From contig JAQGOT010000277.1 in the NCBI GenBank assembly GCA_028293465.1, positions 1-5,376 of the forward strand: 5,376 bases of DNA, written 5' to 3'. The position numbers were made by a program, and so were the translations under genes. Positions within the stretch are counted from its first letter, which is position 1; each line of letters begins with the position of its first letter. The notes under the pieces are model-generated. The model was not told the DNA's origin. It was given only the letters and a program-made list of their open reading frames with translations, and did no database searches. Shown here one piece after another: positions 1-5,376 of the stretch. The DNA comes from Pedosphaera sp. (GTDB lineage: Bacteria > Verrucomicrobiota > Verrucomicrobiia > Limisphaerales > Pedosphaeraceae).

Positions 1-80
1 AAGCGACCAAAGCTTTGTATTTCATGGTTGAATAAAACATGTCAGTTCACGGGTTTTGACGCAATTCTTCCTTTTGCCAT

Positions 81-545
81 TCAACCTTGGACGGGAGGGG
101 GGACAAGTTCCAGACCGTATTTCCGGCCCACCGCCGCGAGTTTTTTGATGTCCGGCGGTTGATCGGGAGGGAGCAGGCTGGCCTCCTCCAAGAAGTCTTC
201 AAAACCGGCGGGCGTCAGCGTGACCAGCACCCGGGCGGGAACGCTTCCCGCATTGCGATAGGCGTGAGGCACATTTCGGGGCAAAAACACGACCGTGCCC
301 GGAGGCGCATTGAAGGTGTGGTCGCCGCAGCGGATCTCCAGCGCACCTTCCAGGACGTAAAAGCTCTCGTCCTCGCGGGTGTGGACATGCAGCGGCACGA
401 AGGCTTGCGGCGGGGCCACCACCTCCGTCAGGGAAAACGCGTTGTTGGTCTCCGCGCCCCGGATTTTGATGGTGTAGGCCGAACCGAGCACCGTGAAGGT
501 GGTGCCTTCGCCCGGCGGCACGACGATCTGTTTGTTTGGTTTCAT
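81..545 (-). CDS. Small single-domain cupin protein
   Basis: A 154-residue protein with one complete cupin beta-barrel. Motif 1 is seen as H53-x-H55-x4-E60-x6-G67 and motif 2 as G83-x5-P89-x4-H94-x3-N98, so all four usual metal ligands (H53, H55, E60, H94) are present. The family binds a divalent metal and includes dioxygenases, isomerases and non-enzymatic sugar or ligand binders; the substrate cannot be told from sequence. There is no signal peptide, so it is probably cytoplasmic. The ATG start is supported by an AAGG at 551-554, five bases upstream. The stop is TGA. It lies 140 bases downstream of the stop of the sugar epimerase on the same strand, with no convincing promoter in the gap, so co-transcription is likely but unproven. 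A role in the same carbohydrate pathway is inference only. Confidence 0.9.
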   Translation of the reverse strand: MKPNKQIVVPPGEGTTFTVLGSAYTIKIRGAETNNAFSLTEVVAPPQAFVPLHVHTREDESFYVLEGALEIRCGDHTFNAPPGTVVFLPRNVPHAYRNAGSVPARVLVTLTPAGFEDFLEEASLLPPDQPPDIKKLAAVGRKYGLELVPPPVQG

Positions 546-645
546 ATCTGCCTTGAGCTTATGCCTGCTGCATGGGGCGGCGGTTCGGGCCGCACCGGGC
601 TCTCATCTTACGCAGAAAATCGTTCCAACTCCGGCCAATATCGAC

Positions 646-663
646 GCCGCCTGCGCGGGCGGC
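646..663 (-). terminator. GC-rich hairpin between epimerase and cupin genes
   Basis: A perfect inverted repeat, GCCGCC-TGCGCG-GGCGGC, begins about 22 bases beyond the epimerase stop codon. The stem is six G-C pairs, possibly extended by a G-U wobble. No T-run follows on the minus strand, so it is not a standard intrinsic terminator. It could be a partial terminator, an mRNA 3'-end stabiliser that changes the epimerase:cupin ratio, or chance in GC-rich DNA. Confidence 0.25.
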
Positions 664-685
664 TGTCGTCCAGGGTGAGTCTAAC

Positions 686-1531
686 TCACTTCAACGTCTT
701 TTTCAGGAACTTCACGCCCTTGACGGCAATTTCATCGCGGGTCGGTTCCATCCGACGCCAGATGGCGGCGGCGCGGGCGATGACTTTGACATCGGTGGTG
801 AAAGATTCAATGACGACGTCCCCTTTGTAACCGACGGCTTTGAGCGCGGCGGCGATCGGTTTCCAGTCAAGGTGATCGTTGCCCGGCGTGCCGCGGTCCG
901 AGCCGCAGGCGTGGAAATGGCCGAGATGCTTGCCGGCCTTGCGGATGGCGTCCGCCTGGTGCTTTTCCTCGATGTTCATGTGGAACGTGTCGAGATGGAG
1001 CCGGAGCGCGGGATGGTTGACGTCCTTGATCATCTGCAAGCCTTGGTCGCAGGTGTTGATGAAATCGGTCTCGAAGCGGTTGAGCGGTTCGAGGCAAACC
1101 TGCCGGCCGCGCTGCCCCGCGTATTTGGCGAGCGTCTTGAGATGGCGCACGACGGTTTTCCATTGCTGCTTGTATTCGGACGGCGCGACGGCGTCGGCGC
1201 GGCCCACGGCGGAGTAAACCGGCCCGATGAGCGAAGGGCAATCGAGCACGACCATCTGGTCGAGCAGGGCGCACATGTAATCCAGCCCGGTCTGCTGGTT
1301 CTCCGGCGTGCCGCGCAAATCGCGGTCAGGGCCCATGGCGGCGCAGACGGAGCCGCAGACCAGCCCGGCCTTGTCGAGTTCGCGTTTCACATGCGCGGGA
1401 TCGATGTGCGCGGGATCTTCGATGGCGAGTTCCACGGTGTCGAAGCCCCATTTCTTGAACTGCTTGAACAGGGGCGTGCTGTCGTTCGTGAAAGGGGAGG
1501 TGAACAAAAAGGTGTTGATGCCAAATCTCAT
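686..1531 (-). CDS. Sugar 3-epimerase, D-tagatose/D-psicose 3-epimerase type
   Basis: A 281-residue TIM-barrel enzyme of the sugar-phosphate isomerase/epimerase superfamily. The four metal ligands are readable: E148 (in LEPLNRFE), D181 (in LHLDTFHMNIEE), H207 (in GHFHACGSDR) and E242 (in VVIESF). Their spacing (33, 26, 35) is, from memory, identical to that of Pseudomonas cichorii D-tagatose 3-epimerase (E152, D185, H211, E246). The substrate-contacting H184 and R213 also fall at the equivalent places. The expected reaction is Mn/Co-dependent C3 epimerisation of a free ketose, though relatives act on other sugars or keto-sugars, so the exact substrate is open. No signal peptide is seen, so it is probably cytoplasmic. 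I chose the ATG at 1531, giving MRFGINTFLF, because it matches where the first barrel strand should begin. An in-frame TTG at 1579 would add 16 unlikely residues. No clear Shine-Dalgarno precedes 1531. The cupin gene lies downstream. Confidence 0.9.
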   Translation of the reverse strand: MRFGINTFLFTSPFTNDSTPLFKQFKKWGFDTVELAIEDPAHIDPAHVKRELDKAGLVCGSVCAAMGPDRDLRGTPENQQTGLDYMCALLDQMVVLDCPSLIGPVYSAVGRADAVAPSEYKQQWKTVVRHLKTLAKYAGQRGRQVCLEPLNRFETDFINTCDQGLQMIKDVNHPALRLHLDTFHMNIEEKHQADAIRKAGKHLGHFHACGSDRGTPGNDHLDWKPIAAALKAVGYKGDVVIESFTTDVKVIARAAAIWRRMEPTRDEIAVKGVKFLKKTLK

Positions 1532-1551
1532 ATTATTATTGGAGTTACCCA

Positions 1552-1579
1552 AGGCTAATAGTTTTCTGTTCACTGTCAA
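1552..1579 (-). promoter_or_regulatory. Candidate sigma-70-type promoter for the epimerase gene
   Basis: On the minus strand a perfect TTGACA (1574-1579) is followed after 16 bases by TAGCCT (1552-1557), which keeps the T, A and final T of a -10 box. Transcription would start near 1545, leaving only about 14 AT-rich bases before the ATG at 1531. That short leader fits the missing Shine-Dalgarno. The -10 match is only three of six, so confidence is low. Confidence 0.35.
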
Positions 1580-1829
1580 TAAAGGAGCAGTCGTGGCGCA
1601 TGTCGGAAAGGGAATTTTTTGACAGGATACACATGATGGGGACGGAAAAGCTCGTCCCGCACTCAGGACGCCAAGGCTGCAAAATGGACCAATTAGGAAA
1701 TCATTAACTCAAGAAAGGAATAGTTGGTGGTAAATGCGCGTCTGTTTCTGAGTCAATGGCCACAACAGCGCGGGAGAGGTCGCGCGTGGGTGCCAGGGGC
1801 ATTTTCTGTCTCGGTGGTTTGTTCTGCGC
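1580..1829. other. Intergenic region with no recognised gene
   Basis: This is the middle of a roughly 440-base gap between the divergent epimerase and PEP-CTERM genes. I see no tRNA, recognisable riboswitch, tandem repeat or convincing gene. It contains a short hairpin (GGGACG at 1639-1644 with CGTCCC at 1653-1658, eight-base loop) without a T-run. A minus-strand open frame at 1704-1934 would encode 76 residues that resemble nothing I recognise. That frame lacks a good ribosome site and overlaps the plus-strand promoter region, so I treat it as chance. Confidence 0.5.
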
Positions 1830-1858
1830 TTGACCAAAAAAGAAGACCGGAATAGCAT
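1830..1858 (+). promoter_or_regulatory. Candidate sigma-70-type promoter for the PEP-CTERM gene
   Basis: TTGACC (1830-1835, five of six to the consensus) is followed after exactly 17 bases by TAGCAT (1853-1858, four of six, including the key first, second and last bases). Transcription would start near 1865, giving a leader of about 107 bases before the ATG at 1972. It is well placed for the PEP-CTERM gene and is the best promoter match found in the window. No operator repeat is evident around it. Confidence 0.5.
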
Positions 1859-1971
1859 GGCCCCAATGAAGGGAGGCAACTACTCCAACCATGCGGGCAT
1901 CCAGAAGTGCTCGCATTTTGCAACTGCCCGACAAGGGCCGCGGGGCTTTCTCGTCAGGCTGCTTTGAGCGT

Positions 1972-2517
1972 ATGAAAAACCGGATTCTTTATTTTGTTTT
2001 TGTCATGCTGGCTTGCGGCGATAGAGCCTGGTCACAAGGCACCATTAACTTTTCCCCAAAGCCCCCCTTTGAGATTATTTTTACTGGTCCGGTGCCTCCG
2101 AATGCTGGTTATACACCGCATGGCTCTGCCGACCTCTCGAATAATGTGTTTAGTCTCAACATAAATATTGGCCCGACGGCAGCCACACAGGGAAGGGTGT
2201 TGGCGCTGGGGGTTGACAATTCGCTAATGCCTTTATTTGAGATTACGAATCAGGTGAATCTCTTTTCTTTTCCTGGGGGACCTTCTTATTATTCTTCCCG
2301 GCAAAGCTGGCAGATTACGGACAGCCAAGCCACCAGCCTCTGGGCAGGTCTCTGGTATGTTCAGTTCGATTTTCCGACTGGCACCGATACGGGAGCCATC
2401 GTTCCGGTTCCAGAACCGTCAAGTTCCAGCCTGCTTATTCTGGGGACCGGATTACTGGTTTGGGTTTACAGCAGAAAGTGTTTTGGACTGAACCAGCAGT
2501 CTGACGCCTTGCGTTAG
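1972..2517 (+). CDS. PEP-CTERM exported protein with a CHRD-like body
   Basis: A 181-residue secreted protein. Residues 1-21 form a signal peptide (MKNR, a hydrophobic core, cleavage likely after AWS). Near the end comes a PEP-CTERM sorting signal: V-P-E-P-S at 146-150, a hydrophobic stretch at about 154-166, then S-R-K and a 12-residue tail. In known systems an exosortase processes such tails and the protein is delivered to the envelope or extracellular matrix; no exosortase lies in this window. The body shows a P-P-N turn (42-44), a G-S-A-D-L-S-N-N stretch, and a late block S-Q-A-T-S-L-W-A-G-L-W-Y-V. That block resembles the end of CHRD domains, where L-x-A-G-x-W-Y-V is usual, so the body may be a diverged CHRD fold (inference). 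I chose the ATG at 1972 because it gives a proper signal peptide. The frame stays open back to an ATG at 1891, which would add 27 polar residues. The ribosome site is weak (GAG only three bases away). The gene looks less GC-rich than its neighbours. Confidence 0.85.
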   Translation: MKNRILYFVFVMLACGDRAWSQGTINFSPKPPFEIIFTGPVPPNAGYTPHGSADLSNNVFSLNINIGPTAATQGRVLALGVDNSLMPLFEITNQVNLFSFPGGPSYYSSRQSWQITDSQATSLWAGLWYVQFDFPTGTDTGAIVPVPEPSSSSLLILGTGLLVWVYSRKCFGLNQQSDALR

Positions 2518-2562
2518 GCCAACGTCAACCGCGTCTCCATCCCCCAACGGTCGAATCTTCCC

Positions 2563-2878
2563 TCACGGAAAGTTGCCGGAGTTGTTTCGGGGCCAGAGGG
2601 CGGCGTAGTCGGCGCGGAGGAGGTTGTAGCCGATGGCGCTGTTTTTCACGCGGAGGGCGTGGCCGTCCACGAAGGCGGAATTGACCTGCGCGCCGTGCCG
2701 GGGGGACGGAACGGCCTTCGCCCACACCTTAGGCTCGGAAATCACTCGGGACGCGGAAGTAGGCGCAGCCGGTGCCTTTGACTTCGAGCCATTGGTGGGG
2801 GTTGGGCTGGGTGGGGGTGGAGATGGCGGCGGCGTCCGCGATCGTGGAAGCCACGAGGAATAAAGGGCGGTTATTGAC
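2563..2878 (-). pseudogene. Remnant of an H-X9-DG prepilin-like gene, headless and frameshifted
   Basis: Two minus-strand frames together encode the C-terminal part of a type II secretion/prepilin-like protein of the DUF1559 sort. The first piece, from 2878, reads through V-A-S-T-I-A-D-A-A-A and E-V-K-G-T-G-C-A-Y-F-R-V-P and hits a stop soon after position 2745. The second, from about 2745 to the TGA at 2563, contains S-P-R-H-G-A-Q-V-N-S-A-F-V-D-G-H. That is an exact H-X9-DG motif, with H at 2695-2697 and D at 2665-2667. Joining the pieces needs one inserted base (or two deleted) near 2735-2750. No start codon, N-terminal methylation signal or pilin helix exists upstream, because the first piece begins directly at the stop codon of the neighbouring 300-residue gene. 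It is therefore a truncated relic and not just a frameshifted gene. Intact relatives, abundant in Planctomycetes and Verrucomicrobia, are pseudopilin-like envelope proteins. The frameshift itself could be a sequencing error; the missing N-terminus could not. Confidence 0.75.
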
Positions 2879-3781
2879 TTATTTGCTCAGGAAGCTTGTG
2901 GGCAGTTCAAAACCTTCGCGTTTCGCCAGGGTTTCCCAGCCGCCGGGGAACAGGGTGAGAAACCAGGAGGACGGATAATGCGCGTATTGGACGTCCATGG
3001 AATAAACGGAATCGCCTTCGCGGGTTTCGCAGATCAGCTTGGGTTCGCCGTCCGTTAGGGTGCGGCGAATGGTCATCGTGACGTCTCCATTTGCACTGGG
3101 GGCCAACTCCCTCAGCAACTCGCGCCAAGCCTGGTCGAGGAACAGGTCGGCACGTTCCGCGCCTAAATTTGAGGTGATTTCCGCCACAAAACGGTTGCTG
3201 ACGCTCTGCTGAAACGTGGGGTCGGGTGCCGGGATGGTGTATTGCGCGAGGATGTTGCCGGAGGGCTCAGTTCGCCGCACCTGGAGCCAAGCTTCATCAG
3301 TGGAGTGTTGGATGGCCTGCTTGATTCGGGCCTCCTCGTCAGGCGAAATGGCCAGCAAGGCGCCAGCTTGATCGCTGAGCCAGCCGCCGCCGGTCAACCG
3401 GGTGAAGTTGAGGCCCTTCAACACCCGCTTGCTGACCAGCACGTAATCCTCGGAATTGTTCCAATCAATCCCCAATCGGTCCCGCAACTCTGCCCAGGCG
3501 GCGGCATGTCCTTTGGAAGTGTCCCCGCCCAATAACTGGAGCAATTCCGGGTTGTGGCTGGGATTAAGTGAGGCTTGGCGGAGCTGGAGCTTTTTATCAA
3601 AGACCTCCTTGCGCAACCCTGCCGCCGCGGCCTGCAGGTCAGCGAGCCGATTGGTGGCGGCTTGCCATTGGACGTGCTGCGAGGCAATGACGGCCTGCGC
3701 TTGGCCAGTGGTGCTGCGCAGGGTCGTAAAGGCGGTTGCGCCTGCGCCCAGAATCAGGATTGCCGCGAATGATTTATTCAT
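2879..3781 (-). CDS. Membrane-anchored coiled-coil protein, partner of the sigma factor
   Basis: A 300-residue protein of unrecognised family. Residues 5-20 form one N-terminal hydrophobic segment, either an uncleaved anchor or a signal peptide. Residues about 24-70 are Ala/Gln/Leu-rich and predicted by eye as a coiled coil. Residues about 110-290 form a C-terminal domain, probably outside the cytoplasmic membrane. This domain matches the C-terminal domain of the adjacent sigma factor: Y113-V-x-V-x-K118-x-V120 with L124, then L-S-D-Q-A (135-139) with L142 and I145, and L-G-A-E-R (206-210). The rest has diverged. Its ATG overlaps the sigma stop by eight bases (ATGAATAA), which implies one operon and probable translational coupling; no strong Shine-Dalgarno is visible. 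A role as co-sensor or regulator of the membrane-tethered sigma factor is inference. It has no catalytic motif I can identify. The stop is TAA, and a prepilin relic follows immediately. Confidence 0.85.
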   Translation of the reverse strand: MNKSFAAILILGAGATAFTTLRSTTGQAQAVIASQHVQWQAATNRLADLQAAAAGLRKEVFDKKLQLRQASLNPSHNPELLQLLGGDTSKGHAAAWAELRDRLGIDWNNSEDYVLVSKRVLKGLNFTRLTGGGWLSDQAGALLAISPDEEARIKQAIQHSTDEAWLQVRRTEPSGNILAQYTIPAPDPTFQQSVSNRFVAEITSNLGAERADLFLDQAWRELLRELAPSANGDVTMTIRRTLTDGEPKLICETREGDSVYSMDVQYAHYPSSWFLTLFPGGWETLAKREGFELPTSFLSK

Positions 3782-5376
3782 GGATCGAGTTGGTGATGCC
3801 GAGTTGCTGGAGCCAAGGTTGGAAGAACCGCGTCACAATGGGCGCAGGTAGAATTTTAAGCGACCAGGAGCCATCCGGGGAAGTTCCGCCGAGCGTGCTT
3901 TTCCAACTGGTGCCGAGGAATGGTTCCTGGGTGGCGGTTGGGTCGGCCCAAACGGTGAAAGTCTGCGGTTCCTCGGCGATTTTCCACAAATTTCCGGGCC
4001 AGAAAATCTGTATCGCTCCTTGATCCCAGCCGCCAAACAGCAGGTTCTCCCGCTCCGCGCCCAAAGTGTCTACGAGTTGCCCACGCGCGGTGTCAGCCAA
4101 TGTCGTCAGATCCTTCCCCAGCGGCGGGACGATGACGGTCTTGGTGACCCGTTCGGGATGTGCAGTCCCGGCGGACGGCGCGTTCGTCTCGTAAGCTTGG
4201 GATGCCATCAGACTCAGTGTCCCGCTCCAATAGTTTCCCAGCGCCTTTTCCGCCGCCGCTTTTTCCGTCGCATTGATCCCGTAGAGTTCCAACGCTTGCT
4301 CCGAAATTGTCCCGGCCTGGTGGAATTTAGCCTGTAAATCCAATTGCCTCACGACTGACTTGGGCACGCGGACGTAAGGCGAATCCTCCGGCCAACGGTA
4401 GTTCGCATCCGTGAGCATGGCCCGCACGCGCGCTTTGGAGGCCTCCAACCGGTGGGCGGCTTCTTCATTTCTTGCTTGTGCCTGCGCTGCTTCCTCCAGT
4501 GCTCCATCGAATCGCGAGGATTCGGCGCGGAGACGCTCGATTTCGGCGGACACTTGCTCCTGTTGAATGCGACTCGTTTCAAGGTTCAACCGCAGCGAAG
4601 CGTCTGATTTGCGCACCGCCTGGAACTGATTCCATTGCCACGCGACCGGTCCGGCGGCGAGGATCGCGCACAGGGAAACCGTTTCGAGTTTGGTCAGGGC
4701 GGTGAGCCGGGAAAGCGCCCAGGTCAATCCGGTAAGTGCCGGTGGAGTGATCTGCGTGACCGTCTGCACCAGGGAGGTTGCGACAATTGCGGGCGCTGCC
4801 ATGGCGCTGTGTTGAAGCGCGGCGACGGCGACAGCCGACGTGGCCGTCCTAAACCCGCGGCGCTTGAAGAACTCGGCAAGTTGCTCGACGGCACCGGCCA
4901 CGCGCTTTTGGGCGGCGTCCTCTCCCACTCCGAGCGCGGCACCGACCGCGCGCAATGGCTGGCCTTCGTAATAACGGAGCAACAGCGCCGTGCGGTCTCG
5001 CTCGCGCAGGGAGAGCAGGGCTTCGTCCAACAGCGGAACCATTGCGCGCATGGCCGTTTGTTCGTCGGGGGTTTTCATGGTCGTGCCCAGTTCCGCGGCG
5101 GTTTGTTCGCGACGACGTCGCCGGAGTTCGCCGCGCAGCCAGGTTTTGGCTTCCAACAGAGCGGTGCGATGCAGCCAGGCGGGAAGGGAATCGTCGGGCG
5201 CAAACCGCCAGGCCTTGCGTGCCAAGGCGGCAAAGACATTTTGCGTCACCTCCTCGGCTGCCCCTTGGTTCTCGACCTTGCGGAAGGCCGTGCCGTAAAC
5301 GAGATCAAGGTGCCGTCGTACGACGGTGGTGAAGGCCGCCTGTTGACCTTGCCGCACAAACTTCTGCAACAACTCA
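3774..5376 (-). CDS. ECF-type sigma factor with membrane-anchored C-terminal sensor domain (5' end missing)
   Basis: At least 532 residues are visible. The frame continues past a TTG at 5372 into a GAG codon at the window edge, giving E-L-L-Q-K-F-V-R, the usual lead-in of ECF sigma region 2, so the true start probably lies outside the window. Numbering from the TTG: region 2 at about 3-85, with D-L-V-Y-G-T-A-F-R-K, the core-binding A-A-E-E-V-T-Q-N-V-F and A-W-L-H-R-T-A; region 4 at about 114-170, with L-S-L-R-E-R-D-R-T-A and the helix-turn-helix A-V-G-A-A-L-G-V-G-E-D-A-A. Then comes an Ala-rich linker that may itself be hydrophobic (183-205), a transmembrane segment (about 229-247), a charged coiled coil (about 252-320) and a C-terminal domain (about 331-525). 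Ordinary ECF factors are under 200 residues, so over half of this protein is extension. The extension probably crosses the membrane and controls sigma activity, replacing a separate anti-sigma factor (inference). The next gene overlaps its stop and repeats the same extension layout. Confidence 0.88.
   Translation of the reverse strand, partial: ELLQKFVRQGQQAAFTTVVRRHLDLVYGTAFRKVENQGAAEEVTQNVFAALARKAWRFAPDDSLPAWLHRTALLEAKTWLRGELRRRRREQTAAELGTTMKTPDEQTAMRAMVPLLDEALLSLRERDRTALLLRYYEGQPLRAVGAALGVGEDAAQKRVAGAVEQLAEFFKRRGFRTATSAVAVAALQHSAMAAPAIVATSLVQTVTQITPPALTGLTWALSRLTALTKLETVSLCAILAAGPVAWQWNQFQAVRKSDASLRLNLETSRIQQEQVSAEIERLRAESSRFDGALEEAAQAQARNEEAAHRLEASKARVRAMLTDANYRWPEDSPYVRVPKSVVRQLDLQAKFHQAGTISEQALELYGINATEKAAAEKALGNYWSGTLSLMASQAYETNAPSAGTAHPERVTKTVIVPPLGKDLTTLADTARGQLVDTLGAERENLLFGGWDQGAIQIFWPGNLWKIAEEPQTFTVWADPTATQEPFLGTSWKSTLGGTSPDGSWSLKILPAPIVTRFFQPWLQQLGITNSIHE

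Noticed and set aside
87..830. Plus-strand open frame of 247 residues across the cupin gene and the following gap
   Set aside because: It is antisense to a cupin with intact motifs and runs through unrelated intergenic DNA; its Arg/Gly/His-rich composition is typical of a shadow frame.
572..1558. Long plus-strand open frame of 328 residues opposite the epimerase
   Set aside because: It lies antisense to a gene with clear catalytic residues. Its length follows from the GC-rich codon pattern of the real gene, and its translation shows no family signature.
1531..1579. TTG at 1579 as start of the epimerase
   Set aside because: It would add 16 residues, including an Asn run, before the first barrel strand, overlap the -35 element, and has no ribosome site.
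1619..1624. Plus-strand TTGACA
   Set aside because: No -10-like hexamer is found 16-18 bases downstream; the TTGACC/TAGCAT pair at 1830-1858 is a better candidate.
1639..1658. Short hairpin GGGACG/CGTCCC
   Set aside because: Only six base pairs with an eight-base loop, no T-run on either strand, and not directly behind a gene, so it was not called a terminator.
1704..1934. Minus-strand open frame of 76 residues in the divergent intergenic region
   Set aside because: It has no ribosome site and no recognisable motif, and it overlaps the better supported plus-strand promoter. It could be a small unknown gene, but nothing supports that.
4955..5332. Plus-strand open frames of 125 and 102 residues opposite the sigma factor start
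   Set aside because: Both are antisense to well-conserved sigma regions 2 and 4 and have the Arg-rich composition of shadow frames.

Overview
The window looks like chromosomal DNA from a verrucomicrobial or related PVC-group bacterium. This is inferred from the combination of protein types, not from a search. The window holds a one-piece ECF sigma factor with a long C-terminal membrane-anchored extension, an exosortase-type PEP-CTERM protein, the tail of a prepilin-like H-X9-DG protein, and a sugar epimerase of the D-tagatose/D-psicose 3-epimerase type. I see no RNA gene, CRISPR array, insertion sequence or phage gene.

Layout: positions 81-1531 (minus strand) carry a sugar 3-epimerase followed by a small cupin protein, about 154 bases apart and possibly co-transcribed. 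A roughly 440-base divergent intergenic region (1532-1971) separates them from a plus-strand PEP-CTERM gene (1972-2517). It holds a candidate minus-strand promoter for the epimerase and a better plus-strand promoter for the PEP-CTERM gene. Convergent with that gene is a headless, frameshifted remnant of an H-X9-DG prepilin-like gene (2563-2878, minus). The right half (2879-5376, minus) is a two-gene operon: a sigma factor running off the right edge, overlapping by 8 bases a 300-residue membrane-anchored protein.

The most interesting unit is the right-hand pair. The sigma factor has region 2 and region 4, then a transmembrane segment, a coiled coil and a roughly 200-residue C-terminal domain. 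The downstream protein has the same order (transmembrane segment, coiled coil, C-terminal domain). The two C-terminal domains share readable motifs: a Y-V-x-V-x-K-x-V block, an (I/L)-S-(E/D)-Q-A block and an identical L-G-A-E-R block. I read this as a sensor domain duplicated into a membrane-tethered sigma factor and a free-standing partner, with no conventional anti-sigma factor visible. The left half looks metabolic: a metal-dependent sugar epimerase with a small metal-binding cupin.
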